Notes: a model not told the origin generated them from the sequence alone. A stretch of 64,000 nucleotides of DNA from Platycnemis pennipes (GCA_933228895.1 OW121854.1:6823131-6887130), one strand, 5' to 3'. Positions 33,190 through 45,539 are shown, numbered from the stretch's first letter. Numbers and translations: made by a program.

Positions 33190-33515
33190 ATTTAATTTAT
33201 CTTTTTTCCCACGTGCCATTAGAGCTCTTAATAGGCAGCATAACAAAGAGACTAGTAGATGCAATATTGTGAGAGTAGTCTGTTGCGTATGATGCATTTA
33301 AACTATTTCCAACTCATGAATGATAGGTAAATACAGAAGCAATGTGTTGATAAATGCCGTTATAACCAATAACCCCTTAACTACTATGTAGATACTAGCC
33401 ACCTAGTGGCATGCTACATATTTCCATGTAGTAGCCTAGTTGCACGTTAATTATGTTTGGTGATATTCTCCACCTCCTACGTACCCTCGCGGTGGCATGC
33501 ATATTGGTTAGATGT
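33190..33515 (+). repeat. LINE J 3' UTR and tail
   Basis: Matches the copies at 48600 and 59958: AATAGGCAGCATAACAAAGAGA, AGTAGTCTGTTGCGTATGATG and TAACCCCTTAACTACTATG. It ends with a decayed stem-loop (CCTACGTACCCTCGCGGTGG) and GTTAGATGTAGATGC. No coding sequence is left. Confidence 0.65.
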
Positions 33516-33519
33516 AGAT

Positions 33520-35465
33520 GCAATCGCGTTTTTCCTTTGTCATATTAAAGTGACACTATATCTACCCCTAAATGCTTATGGTTGTCAATTTCTTGCAGAA
33601 GAAAACTTCTTGTTTTGGGTACTTCGAAATGATCTGTTTTGCTTCGTATAGGAATGTAAAATTTTTGCTAACTAGATGATCAGTCTATGTCACTTCACGT
33701 GATCTGCTCGCACAATATTTATAAACTCTGGATTATCCTGGACTTAACCGTTTGATTTTGGCGAAACCACTCCAATAAAGATAGCTCTACTCTGGGAAAA
33801 ATCCTTCATTGCGTACTATTTCCGCTCTTCGAGGTTTGATTTTTCAGAACGACTTCTGCGAGAAGATGAGAAAATCGGCGGTTCTTAGCGTTGAGCCGAT
33901 GAATAAGTCTCTGAATGGCGAGGCTACGAGTGGGTGAATAACAACTGGATCGCTCGGAGCCCAAACAGGAAGAGATGGACCGGGATTGTTGCACAGAAAG
34001 TCGCATCGGAGCCAAAAAAAAAAAAGAAACGGAATGGGTTCGCATTGAGGAGGCGCTCGTCGCGGTGGAATGATGAAGCTCAGAGCTTCCATTCTCAGAC
34101 GAAGACCTCGAGCGCTGTCCTCTCCCTGACGTCAAGAGGGGAAAGAAAAAACTAGCGGGCTTCCGAAATCACTCGAGGAGAGGGGATGGACGGGTGGGGT
34201 TGGAATGGAACTCGTCGGAGACGGATGCCCGCCTTTAACCCGCAAAAAAAAGTCGTGCGTCGGCGGTTATGTTGTCGTGGCCCTAAAAAACAGGGCCTAA
34301 ATACAAGCACTGTGCGTGCTATGTTCTCCAACTCGCGTCTTCGGCGATCAACATTGAAAGGACAGCTTGGGATTTATACGGGTAACATCACTTCCATCTT
34401 TGTATTTTTTACTAGTCCTGCATCAGCTTTAGGATACAAAATTCTAATACAGAATAATTTATCTCTATTTTTGGAGTGCCCTAACAGCCTTCACGAGGGC
34501 GTGGAGTAGGGTCCGAATATTCACCGTACCCGTAACTAATGGCCATGATACCTTGAAATAAGCGGAATATGCTAACTAAGCATGCATCAGATATGGATAT
34601 TTAATTATTGACAAATAAGATGAAATATGATATTTTTAATATTTATTAATTTTTATATGCTATTGATTTTTTATGTATCTTTAATTGTACATGCTTAAAG
34701 GTAGTTTCCATTTTATAAAAAGTGCACTTTGTAAGTGTATTTTTAATGTGCTGCTAATCTACGTTAAATCTTTTAATTATTAAGTTACCAAGTTGGATCG
34801 CGGAATGAATGTCATTTAAATCATAACGAAGACTCGTGATGACAATGGTTTTTGTGTATTGATAGACCTTTAGTGCAAATATTTTGTTTATTACCAGCAA
34901 TTTGACTCTTTAACGGTAATTGATAATACTTGTTATTTTTTTAAACTGTGAAATGAAAGAGGACCGTTCTTATTTAAAGTAAATAAAATATTTTATTTTT
35001 CCTCGTAACTGGTGTCTCTGCAAATTAAGAATAACCTCCTCAAATTCAATAGAAGTATTTAGGAACTATGTTTTGATAGTCTATTAGGTCATTCTACGAC
35101 TTTCTGCAGGAAACTATGGATAGGAAATATCTTGTCACTGATCAGCATTAAAGATTAAAATATCAGAGGTAGTTAGAATTCTGTACATTGACCCACGCAG
35201 AAATTGCCAATGATATATGTTGGAGAGGAATGAGTATCGCTAGGAAATACGAATAAACAGAAAACTAGAGAAGAAAGCTTTTTCGAAGTCCCTCGCATGT
35301 TTTTTTCTCTATTGGTTCGACCCCAGTTCACAGTGAGAACCTTTTCTTCTCTCAGTCAGTATGAAGAGATTATTTGGCCTCGATGATTTAGGTATTGACT
35401 TTTTAACTCTCACAAGCGATGATGCGATTAAGGTTCCTCATTAGAATTGAATTTTTCATCAAAAC
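33520..35465. other. Intergenic; purine-rich patch at 33840-34350
   Basis: Around 33840-34350 GC content rises and frames stay open on both strands (33806-34135 minus, 33934-34155 plus, 34186-34509 plus); the translations are Arg/Ser-rich by composition and unrecognised. The remainder is AT-rich. Confidence 0.4.
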
Positions 35466-35471
35466 TTGTCC

Positions 35472-35715
35472 CATCATCTTTAGTCGGCAATCCTGGGATT
35501 GGTTGGACATAGCTCTCTTCTGAATTTTCCTATCAGATTACCTCTTCATATTTACCTATATTTTCTCTTTCACACGCGTCATCACTTGATCCACATAGGT
35601 ACCTCATACAAGGCCTACCTTTTCCAATCTTTCCATCTACTTTTCCTTCATTTCTGGTATGGCCAATTAAGATGTCTCATCTTCTTCTTAGGGTATTCAG
35701 AAGGCTTCACTTTTC
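35472..35715 (-). pseudogene. LINE R copy, short
   Basis: Begins with CATCATCTTTAGTCGGCAAT and CCTGGGATTGGTTGGA, the inverted 3' terminus of LINE R, followed by recognisable but diverged coding sequence (CTCATACAAGGCCTACCTTT is the inverted GRPRM-Y codon region). It ends near 35715 at TTCTTAGGGTATTCAGAAGG. Confidence 0.65.
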
Positions 35716-35765
35716 TTGCTGTTATTTGTAATTCTGTTGGGTACTGGGTTCTTTCGTGGGACCAA

Positions 35766-36612
35766 TCGATCCTTTCGCTCCTCTCGTGGGCCCTCTAGGG
35801 CCCTTCTCTCCTTCGTCGCACAGTGGTCGGAAATCGAAAGTTCTTGGACAAAATAACAAAAAAGCTTTTTTTGAGATATAGTTCATGAAACTTCACACAA
35901 CTTCTCATAAGAGATTGCTGATTAAGAAATAGTGAATCATTTGTCATGATTCTCACCCGTTAGTCAGATACAAGGGCTCAAACATGACCAAACTTCCAAA
36001 AAAACTCCTGAACTCATTTTTCGCCGAATATCTTCCAAGTTAAGTTGAAAGTGACGTTGTGGGAGGAATTTGATCGAATAAAAAATAGCACGGTCTATTA
36101 ACACAAGCCTTTGCCTTTACAATACCTAAGCTTCAAACATTTTTGAAGCATTTTAGTGCTATTCCATTATGAAATGGCGGACGCCGTTTTCAGACAATAT
36201 TTTTACAAAAAATAGAGAATATCTAGCGTTTTAGGGAATGACCTGTCAAGTGACTTATATCAAAGCACTTGCTGAAGAGTAATAAACACGAAACCGAAGC
36301 GAATTTAAAAATAAGTTTGCGACGCCGAAAAACATGTATGGTTTTCCGATCGCGCGTCCGGGGTCTGGCTCCGCGCGGTGGGGATTGGAAGTGCCGTGAC
36401 TCGCTTGCATTGATCAAGTGACATGGACCCTAGAGCTTCCAATTCGTCGTTATTCAGCTGTACTCATTGTCACTAACCTCCACTGACTCTATATCGATGA
36501 AATCGCGAGAATATTTAATCATGTGAGCGGATGCGCGGAATAGCGTTAATTTATTTTTCTTTGCGTCGGTCCTCTCGGTCCTTTCGTTCCTTTCGTGGAC
36601 CCTTTCGGTCAT
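35766..36612. repeat. Direct repeat pair flanking about 770 bp
   Basis: ATCCTTTCGCTCCTCTCGTG near 35768 and GTCCTTTCGTTCCTTTCGTG near 36578 are related 40-base blocks in the same orientation, each followed by GG-x-CC. The DNA between is AT-rich at first and GC-rich after 36300, with no coding signal. It could be a duplicated target or a short segmental duplication. Confidence 0.3.
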
Positions 36613-37550
36613 TCTCCCTTTCAATCCGCTCCCGTGTATCCCGACTTTATTTGATCCTTCGAGTTAAGTCATCACGTTCGTTTGGAATTTAACTTTACTC
36701 GCAGTCGGATTCGTTCCGATTCGTTCATCAAGCGGACCCGTTCCTTTGGAACGAACGAATCATCTGCCCAGGGCGTCAGTGCCGCCGCGCACTTGTGCTG
36801 GACCTCGAAACCCCAGGCAGCACTCTCCAGTACACCGGATAAAGAGTGCATTTGAGGGCAGGACTGAGAGTGTACGGGGGGGAGTTGTCTTCCTGGAGGT
36901 GCATTAGTCGTCGCAAGAGGCGCACTCACGGAGTTCCTCCCGCTCCCACTTGACTGATGGGCCCACTTTCCGATGACAGAGGGGGGGGCGTTGGGGCCGC
37001 CTCCTTGGAGAGTGTTTCGGGGGCGGCGTGGGGAGGGGCCGTTTTAAGAGATGCCTCCTGTTTGCGCCCCCGGTCGACCGGATAAATGAGACGCGCTCCT
37101 CCCTGTCACTCTTGATGGGACGCCCTGAATGGGCCGTGTGTGTTTTGTCGCTGGGCTGACGGGGGCGACCGGCTGCCATGGGAACAGCCCACCCTCCCCA
37201 CGTGCCCCCCCCCCACTCTCCCCATTCATCTGCCCTCCTACTTCCTTTATTCCGAGTCATCTTCCTTCGATGCTCTCCCCCTAACTAATTGTATACCTCC
37301 GCTCCGAAAGAGGACCGTATATTAAGATGAGGAATGTTTTTACCATCGCCGGAAAACTATTTCCCGCGAGACACCTGCTGCCCTGTACAAAAGCAGTATC
37401 CTTTGTCTTTCCTTACAGCATTGCAAAATTCACGTTGAAGCATAAACTTTTCTCCAGGAGGAAAAAGAGATCGATGGTTATTTTCATAATTTTCCTTTAT
37501 CTAATAGAAGTAGATTTTTTTTATGTATTTGTAGCGTTGCAACTCGAGTG
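36613..37550. other. GC-rich block, no gene recognised
   Basis: GC-rich, especially 36720-37250, with G and C homopolymer runs and long frames on both strands (36904-37260 minus). The translations are Pro/Arg/Gly-rich and match nothing I know. Confidence 0.35.
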
Positions 37551-37556
37551 AGTGAT

Positions 37557-37764
37557 ATCATCATCATAAGTTACCAATCCTGAAATTGATTTGACGCAGG
37601 TACCAGCTAATCTCTTCATATTCACGCATGTTTTCTCTTTCACATCCTTCATTATTTGTTCTATACCTCATACAATCTGTACCTTCCTTTGCCGTTCTTC
37701 CCTTTCACTTTTTTTTAACCGATTGTCTTAATCAGACATTTATGTCTCATGGTATGGTTGTTTG
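37557..37764 (-). pseudogene. LINE R copy, 3' part before the M1 insertion
   Basis: The inverted ATG tail (ATCATCATCATAAG) is followed by ACCAATCCTGAAATTGATTT and inverted coding sequence up to TGTCTCATGGTATGGTTGT, where M1 copy 4 starts. The LINE resumes on the other side at 38278 with GTCCCGTCTTCTTC, as expected from the uninterrupted copy at 28460. Confidence 0.75.
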
Positions 37765-38277
37765 AATGGGGGCGTTTACTCGGAACCGAATTTGGTACAC
37801 GACATTGTTAGATAGAAACGAAAAAAGAATTTTAGTGAAAAAATTAAACTTCTAATCACAACCATTCGCTCATAAATAAAAAATAAACAGAACGTGACGC
37901 CCACCGAAAAAGCTGCTTTGATAACATTGACGTCATTTTCCTCCCGTCCTTGACTGCTTTTAGGGAAGGGAGTGGAGGGGGGGTTCTCGGAAGGTCTGCT
38001 TGCACAGATCTTGTCGCAATCACTCCTATTGGCAGAGTCAGCTATGTCCCTCCTTTGCTATGAGGCGAAGTAGCTTCGCGGGCTCAGTTGAGATTGGACG
38101 AAGTCAATGACGTCAGAGGTTGCACCACGACCACTTTACCGAAAGGGTTAAAAATATTGGTTTTTCGCCGCGTATAACTCGATAAATATTTGACGGATCA
38201 AAAAACAGAAAAATATGTTTATTTTTATTTTAGAAACTCTATCAGATCCGGCAAAAAATACGGTAAACGAACCCAAT
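37765..38277 (-). mobile_element. M1 MITE-like element, copy 4, inside LINE R
   Basis: The plus-strand ends are AATGGGGGCGTTTACTCGGA at 37765 and CGGTAAACGAACCCAAT ending 38277, a clear inverted pair. The interior matches copy 3 (62287) in reverse, with CCACCGAAAAAGCTGC, CTATTGGCAGAGTCAGCTAT, GATTGGACGAAGTC and ACCGAAAGGGTT. It carries two perfect TGACGTCA motifs (37928-37935 and 38108-38115). It is 513 bp. It interrupts a LINE R copy, which fixes its borders independently of the end sequences. Confidence 0.85.
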
Positions 38278-39735
38278 GTCCCGTCTTCTTCGAGCTTTCC
38301 CTTCCCTCTTCCTCCACGCTTCTTCGAACTTCTTTTTTACTCTCTCGTTCGATCCATTTTATCTCCACCATTCTTCTGTAGCACCACATTTCGAATGCTT
38401 CCATCCTTGACCTCTCTGCAGCTGGTATCGTTCATGTCTCATTGCCATAAAGAAACGTGCTCCCGATATATGTGTTGGTGAAGTTTTTCCTTACTTCTAC
38501 GCTTGTTTTCTGACTGAAAGGAGATTCTTCTCTTGTGGAATGCCCTCTTCGCCTGAAATATTCTACTATTTCTCTTTTGCTTCGTCCATTGCTGGTTACT
38601 AGGCACCTTAAGTAACAGTACCTACTCTCTTTCCTCTTTAAGTTTTAGTTTTCGTAGTGGAACATAAGTATTGGCCTTCTCTTCTGCTGCATACTATTTT
38701 AGTTTACTTTTCATTGATTTCCTGCTAATATATTGATGTTGTCATTTCCATGGTTACTACGATTTTCTTCAAATTCTTCTGTCTCTGCTTCGACTGCAAT
38801 ATCGTCGGTTAATCGTAGAATGCAATTTTTTCCTCGTGAATAATCACTCCAGAAGACAAATCTTTGATTTTATTGATGGCTTTCTGGATGTAAATATAAC
38901 AAATTACGGGAGATAATGCGCAACTTTGTCTCACTTTTTCTCTTGCTTCTTCGTCACTGAGTCCATATTTAATGACAGCTCTTTGATTTTTACACACAAA
39001 ATAGATATTTCTTCGGTCATTGCAGAACCCTCCAATTTCTTCCAGAATTTCTATCATGGAATTATAAAACAAGTAGTCTTCTCTCAGTCCACTAACGCAA
39101 TGAACATAGGTCTTTTCTTCGCCATTTTCCTCTCTATGAGCAGCCTAAGGATCAATGTTGCATCTCGTGTACCCTTGCTTTTCCCGAGTCCTAATCGGCC
39201 TTCATCCAGCAAGTCCTTTGCTTTTTAATATATTATCTGCACAATATTCTCGTCAATATCTTCGATGTACGTGCCGTCAGGCTTACGGTTCTTAACATTT
39301 TTCCGTTATCCGCTCTCTCCTTTTTCGGAATAGGAATCAGGATGTTCTTCTCGTAGTCTGTGGACATCTCTTCTGTTGAGTACGTATCACAAAGGTTCTT
39401 ATAAAGATAGGTTAGTATCTTATCTCCTTCATATTTAAATAGCTCTGCAGGAATTTTGTGAATTCCAGTGACCTTGTTCATATGCAGGTCCCTTATGGCT
39501 GTGTTAAATCCCGATGTTATGTTTGAGTCTCATTTTCATGTCATCATTTCATTAATATCATCAATACTGACATCAATATCATCATTTTCAATTTCATTTT
39601 GCTCTTCGATAACTTTCGTGCTGAGATTTTTTCCGTTGTATAAATGTGGCAAAATATCAATGCATCTGCGACATTGTTGATGCCCAACCAGTAATCAAAT
39701 TCTTCTCAACTCCAGGTTTAGAAGAGCAGTACGAA
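38278..39735 (-). pseudogene. LINE R copy, main RT-bearing part
   Basis: The longest LINE R fragment here. Minus-strand pieces in order from high to low coordinates are: linker with NEIENDDIDVSIDDINEMM (about 39550-39600); RT fingers NKVTGIHKIPAELFKYEGDK and NILIPIPKKERADNGKM (39233-39481); palm KNQRAVIKYGLSDEEAREKV, RQSCALSPVICYIYIQKAIN (38809-39072); and the catalytic motif LTDDIAVEAETEEF (about 38775-38818), in which the usual F-A-D-D has become L-T-D-D while both Asp residues remain. The C-terminal domain reaches 38278. Frameshifts and stops separate the blocks. The endonuclease is missing, so the copy starts within the linker. The protein was the RT of an endonuclease/RT LINE (RTE-like by inference). 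Confidence 0.82.
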
Positions 39736-40002
39736 CTTTCAATTTTAGGAACTTCAATCTACACTAAGAAAGCCAGCGTACATTCAACAACTATCATTTC
39801 TATTTTAAACAAATTATAGGATAAATAACTTCAGTAACAACTAGAATGAACGATTTCCATCCCAATATCAAGTTTACTGATTACCAATACACTCATAAGT
39901 GCCTCTATTATATTGCCAGATGTATTAACAAGTGAGTAGGCAAAATAAAAAAATATTTAAAGAACGCAGCCTTAGCAGGGTTATTTTCGTGCTGTGACGT
40001 CT

Positions 40003-40715
40003 GTCATCATTGGACAAAAATCCCAGGATTGGTTTGATGCAGCGTTCCACTCGATTCTTCTATCGGCCAACCTCCTCATATTTACGCAATTTTTCTCTTT
40101 CACATCGTTCACAACCGGTTCCATGTATCTCATACGAGGCCTGTATTTTCCAATCTTCCCGTTCACTTTTCCCTCGACGATTTTTTTGCTAGGCCATTGT
40201 GTCTTAAGATACGGGGATTAAGTTGTCCCTTCTTCTTTTTACAGATGTCAGCAGACTTCTCTTTTCTCCCACCTGTCTTAGGACTTCCTCGTTACTTACT
40301 CAGTCGATCCATTTTATCTTCATCATTCTTGTGTAGCACCACATTTCAAATGCTTCCACCCTTTTCCTCTCCGCTGCTGTCATCGTCCATGCCTCACTGC
40401 CGTATAGAAACATCCTCCAGATGCATGCTCTGATGAACTGTTTCCTTACTTCTACGCTTGTATTTCCAGCGGTAAGTAGATTCTTGTTTTGATTGAATTA
40501 TCTCTTTGCCAGGGCTATTCTACTAACTATTTCTTTCTTGCTTCGTCCATCGTTGGTTACTCGGCTTCCTAGGTAACTGAACTCTTTCTCCTCTTCCAGT
40601 TTTTGTTTTCCTACTCTGACAATGGTTTTGGCCTGTTTCTTCATGCTGCACACCAATATCTAAGTCTTCTTCTTATTTATCTTCAGCTGATATCAGGTCA
40701 TTGTCCTTTCCACGG
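40003..40715 (-). pseudogene. LINE R copy, 5'-truncated
   Basis: The 3' end has TGTCATCATTGGACAAAAAT and CCCAGGATTGGTTTGATGCA. Minus-strand coding includes MNGKIGKYRPRMRYMEPVVN, DVKEKNCVNMRRLADRRIEW and AASNQSW (39981-40166), then inverted matches to the C-terminal domain up to about 40715. It contains several frameshifts. It lies about 270 bp from the larger LINE R copy in the same orientation but is a separate insertion, since it has its own 3' end. Confidence 0.8.
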
Positions 40716-40739
40716 AACTAAACATGAGGCATACATTTA

Positions 40740-41315
40740 GTGTAAATAGTATTGCATAAATACAAGAGTATCAATGGATACCCTAGGTAGTTGAATGATG
40801 GTATAAGGACTTTAAGGCAAACCAACTAATAGCATGATGTTGCATGCATGCATTGCTATTTTTATCTTTTTTAAATTATGTAGTTCAGACTAGAATATGA
40901 TTACTATTCCTTTTTCTATTACTATTAGTAAATAGTATATAGGTTCTATTACAATTCCTGATTCATGTTTGGTGTGAATGATATCTATATTTATATCTAC
41001 GACATGCCCTGCAAGCCACCTCGAAGGTGTGTGGCAAGGAGTTCATCCACACCAGGAACAAGGACACAACAAATAAAATTGAACAACACAAAAGAAATAC
41101 CACACCTTTAAAAGTAATTAGTGGAAAAGAGAAAAAAACTACTAAATCCCAATCATGAAGGACACACCCACGAATACCACGCATGACTTGAAACCCGACA
41201 ACAATTTCATAACTACTCATGCAAGCAAATAAAACCAATGCATTCATGCATGCAATTCATCCCTTGTCACACACCTTTATAGTGGCTTTGCAGGGTATGG
41301 TGTAGATGTTCATAA
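40740..41315 (+). repeat. LINE J tail interrupted by an inverted LINE J tail
   Basis: 40745-40980 is LINE J 3' UTR in plus orientation (GATGGTATAAGGACTTTAAG, CAAACCAACTAATAGCATGA ... TTCATGTTTGGTGTGAATGA). Its stem-loop (CCTTGTCACACACCTTTATA, GTGGCTTTGCAGGGTATGGT and GTAGATG) appears only at 41255-41310. Between them, 40985-41060 is the same stem-loop in minus orientation (CGACATGCCCTGCAAGCC, ACCTCGAAGGTGTGTGGC). The simplest reading is a younger minus-strand LINE J fragment inserted into an older plus-strand one; target duplications are not clear. Confidence 0.55.
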
Positions 41316-44300
41316 ATTTACTTCGGGACAATTTCCTGGCCCTTTTGTAGTTCTGCATTCTCTCGTCCGCACGTCCAGTTGGCTGGGAGGTGCCACGATG
41401 AGTCACGAAGCATGGAAGGCAATCAAAGGATGCATTGAGATTCTATTGGGGAAGCTTGGTGTGTTGTTCGTCCAAAGGGCCATCGTGGAAGAAGAAGGCT
41501 AAGAGCGGAGGGGGGGATGATGATTGACGTTTCGAGAGGCCAGTCAGTCGTCGGCCCACTTCATCCGCGTGGGGCCCTCGGATTAACCGCTCGCCTTGGA
41601 CGGGCCTGGCCCCATCAAGCAGCGCCGAATCCTGACGGTGCTACTGCTGAAGATTGCTGGGATGGAAGCATATTTCGAGCGCCACAGTAGGTAAAGGGTC
41701 ACTCACATCTATGAAGTGGTATTAATCAAATTGTATCTGAGTCTTACGTGGCCTTTATCATTAATAATGGATACCGGGAGTTCCTCTGCGTTGTGGTATC
41801 TTTTGGCGACAGCAGTTTCTCCAGCCATACTGCTTGCGTCTTCAGGTCTAAAGTCCCAAGAGTCAATATTAATGGAAATTATCACTTGGAAACGGTATAA
41901 AGTGTATAAAACACTCACCCTTCAATTTTAAGTGTATTTAGATCCATTTTTATGGGATATTTCACTGGGTTAAACATTTGTTACGGAGCCGTAATCATGC
42001 CCCCTCCGCAAAACCTATTCCTAAAGGCTGGCACCATCGTGACGTAGGAAATGCATGACGATAGCGGGAGGAGGCAGGAGGAACGGTATTAAGATGGTTG
42101 CTCAACATGAGTAAACAAATTATGGATTAGAACAAAGGAGACGTTGGACTGGTTCAAGGAGTTCGCCGGCTGTGTTTAAAAAAATATTTTTCGGTGTTTA
42201 ATGTAATGTAGAATTACAACTCAGCACGCAACAGTACACAAACGTTTTTCTCACACTCATTTTAACACACATGGGCAAAATAACAACTTTAACGTCTTGT
42301 AACGAACGCCAAAAAAACATTCTATAAGCAAACAAGAGAGATTAAATATACATTTCACATCATCAACAATGCGTCGGCAGACTATTGTTCGGCGCGAAGT
42401 TCAAATCGAAATTTCAAATAGTTGGAGCGAAATTATTTGGTCTCTCAATGGTCAAACGCAGCGAAAGTGACTTATTCACAAGTCAAATATTGTAAATCAA
42501 ATGTAAACCAAAGAATGTCCTCTATTCTATTATTTCCGTCTTATAAATAGGGTCCCAGACTTAAAAATTAAGTGGTATTCCTATTTATCCAAAGAAAATC
42601 AGCGTGGATGCTGAGAAGTTGATTCTGTCGTGAGAGATTGTCAATGTCTCTTTTTAAATTGTCAAATACGAGGCCTTAAATTTTGGCGCTAACACGTTGG
42701 AAGAGTGAATAGACGACAACACTCGTTCTATGTCAACGTATAAACAATAATTTTTCTTTAGTTATTATCGATTCCTTTGGCCGTACTCTAAAGGAACTCA
42801 CATTGATACAATGTATTCATGGCTTCAATACTTGGTTGATTTGAACATCGTCTATCATACTTTTCGTCAATAGTTTCCTGGAACTTTCTACCAATAGTGT
42901 GGACCTTCGTTAATAATTCTCTCAAGCTGCTTACAGTTCTTACTTCTTAACTCTTCCCCTCCATCAACTTCTCTACTCTTTGGTGATATTTAACGGTGGC
43001 TTAAGGAAAATGTGCTTTTGTACCTTTAAAATGAAGGCATGAGTCCAGATAAGTGATAGGTACTCAATTATTTTAATAATGGTCATCCAAAAGTTTCTCA
43101 CTTAGGGTACATTTCTTTATCCCCTTTAATGGCTGGTTGTCTTGAGTGGTTGGCGACCGATAAACCTAAATATGTAATGCTTTATTCATTATTTTTATCC
43201 GGTTATCTTTGAAATACGAGGCTTCACTACTGAGTGCACATGGGATTACCTCGTGTGTGTGAGCTCCCTCCGACATTCTGCGATCCGTGCTTCGGAGGGA
43301 CAACACCGCGCTTTCTTTCCCACTCCCTAGAGGCGCTGCTGCATGTTGAGACTCCATCCGGCGATGAGTCGAGCGCGTTCGATTATCTCGTCAACCCCGT
43401 CCCCTTTCAATAACCCTTTTTGGTGCCGTCGCCCCCTCTAATGGGACATCTTGTCGCCCCACCCACTGCAAACCCCAGAGTGCGCGAGAGGGTGTCCCTG
43501 TGAGGTCGGAGGGTTGTTACAGGCAGAGACAGATAGTCTCCGCGCATGCGCAGGGCTGCATTTGTGTGCATCCGACCTTTATTAACGGAAAGGGTTGTCG
43601 TGTTTGCGTTCGAGCCGAGTTCTTTCAGTGGCGCTGTTGATTTTCCTGCCGCTCGAATCCCAGGGACACCAAAGGTTTTCCGTAAACTGTTTCTAGTTTT
43701 TGAGTGTTTAGTTGTTGATGTGGCCCCTGGGGACTTGTTTACCGGGATGGGCCACCCTTTTTCTTTTTTCTTCTTCTACTCCGGGAGTTGACAGGAGGTC
43801 GGTCATTTCCCGGGAGAGGCGCAAAAGAAAAGGAATGGGATCCCGTTGAGCGTTTTTTCTCTCTCCCCGCAGCATATGGCTCGCATCAAATCTACGGAAG
43901 GCTTTCGGTTAGGGGAGCGACTCAACCTTCCACTCCGTCATTGCCGCCATGCATTTTATATTTCGTACAGATGAGCTGTAATTCCCAGCCCCATTATGAT
44001 TATGGAACCTGGAGGACTACATAACAACCGATGGGGAGGTAATGACGAAACAGGATGAGCAGTTAAATTATCAAGGGCCAATGCCCTCAGCACAATTACT
44101 GATGACAGAGAGGAATTTGTCTTCTGAAGTGGTTCTGGTCGTTTGCTACATGTTCTTTTTCCTCACAATGTGTTTTTAAGAATAAGGTTTAAGGTGTTTT
44201 ATCAAGCGTGTTGTTTGTAAGGCTCTTCCCGGTGAATAATGGTTGAACGTCCCTCACTCACTTGATGAACTAAGACTGCTCATACACACAACAGGTAACC

Positions 44301-44455
44301 AGTCGATTAGATGGACTAAGGCCTATTAGATTTTCACCATGCTATTCGATGGTCTAAAATAAAAATCCGTTTCCAACCGTAGGTTAAAATTTTGAGTTAA
44401 TCTCCTCAATAAATTCATTAAATTCTTCAATCATGAAATGAGAGACATTGATTCC
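41316..44455. other. Intergenic; GC-rich block at 43240-43960
   Basis: AT-rich DNA with a GC-rich patch at 41480-41640 and a larger one at 43240-43960. Open frames in the second block (43546-43791, 43788-44024) are unrecognised. No repeat shared with the window and no gene were found. Confidence 0.4.
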
Positions 44456-44461
44456 CTAGCT

Positions 44462-44795
44462 GACAGATTATAAGTGTCCTTCTCTCCTCGTACAGTTAGG
44501 GATATGCATAGCTCTAGATGTATCCAATTGTATAAATACATGTGTCTCAGTGGAAAGCATAGGTAATTGTATACTGGTATAAGGACTTCAAGCTAACCCA
44601 CCTAATAGGATGTTTTTGCATGCTTACTCTGCTATTTTTATCATTTTTTAAGGAGTGAAGACTAGAATATCACCAGAATCTACGTTAGAATCACTAATCA
44701 TTTTTGTTCACGGTATATAATACATGTTTGGTGAGAATTCCCCCCCTGCCACACACCTTCATTGTGGATTGTGGGATAGTATATAGATAGGTAGG
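44462..44795 (+). repeat. LINE J 3' end
   Basis: Starts within the last codons of the RT protein (ACAGATTATAAGTGTCC, then CTCCTCGTACAGTTAGGGAT, compare the coding strand of the 54355 copy), followed by the 3' UTR (GGTATAAGGACTTCAAGCTA ACCCACCTAATAGGATG) and the stem-loop CCCTGCCACACACCTTCATT with a GTGGGATAG remnant. Confidence 0.68.
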
Positions 44796-45464
44796 TGGGG
44801 TACGTTTGGTAGACTGACCTGTATTATAGTCACATTTTTTAGCTGATAATACGTTGAAAGCTAGTTTTTCAGTTGTTTGTAATTTGCTGACAAGGCACTT
44901 GCTACAGTACTCACCTTCAGAATAGCCAGGTACGAAATTCAGTGCGTTAACCTCCGTACAGATAATCATTAAAAGCGATTTTTAGGATTTTTTATATTAT
45001 TTATACGCACATTGTCCATATTCATAGATATTAAGTTTAGGTTTATCAAAGCTATCGCTTCTAAGTCTGTATAGCTACACACTGGCAGGCTATATAGAAG
45101 CAAAATATTTTACCTCTCCTTTGAAATAATAATTATCTAGTCATAGAAGCAACCTCGGCCTTTATTTAGAGGAAATTTTCCATAGTTGAGAATATGAACA
45201 AAACTTTGTGATTTTCCACAAAACTTTTGAGGACCCTACCGCTTTCAACGCATTCCCTTAATTATTAAAAGACTAATTGATAGAGCATTGGAGAGACATT
45301 AAATAGTGCCCTGGACTAGGGTCATGCTTGCTTAGGAAAGCGAAGGAATTTGAAGGAGCGCTGAGGAGTAAACAGGCTGAAGATCAAGATGGGAAGGGAA
45401 GTGGGACATAGAGATATATCATATGAGGTAGGGTAAACCTATACAGAAGATTAGGTCTAATATT

Positions 45465-45539
45465 GGGTTGTAGCGAATAATGAGGTGAACAGGAACAAGA
45501 GGTCAGTTGGAAACATTAAAAATCTGTCAAATCATTTAA
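45465..45539 (+). pseudogene. LINE J RT, part left of the piggyBac insertion
   Basis: The frame WVVANNEVNRNKRSVGNIKN continues with LSNH to the TTAA at 45536-45539. This fits the VNKANRTLG-x-I-x-x-NLSN segment of Jockey/CR1-type RTs. Joined across the piggyBac, the same frame continues at 48301 with LKGQYW, showing that the transposon split one LINE copy. Confidence 0.65.

Noticed and set aside
35820..36250. Possible DNA transposon beginning CACAGTGGTCGGAAATC
   Set aside because: It has the feel of a terminal repeat, but no inverted partner was found downstream.
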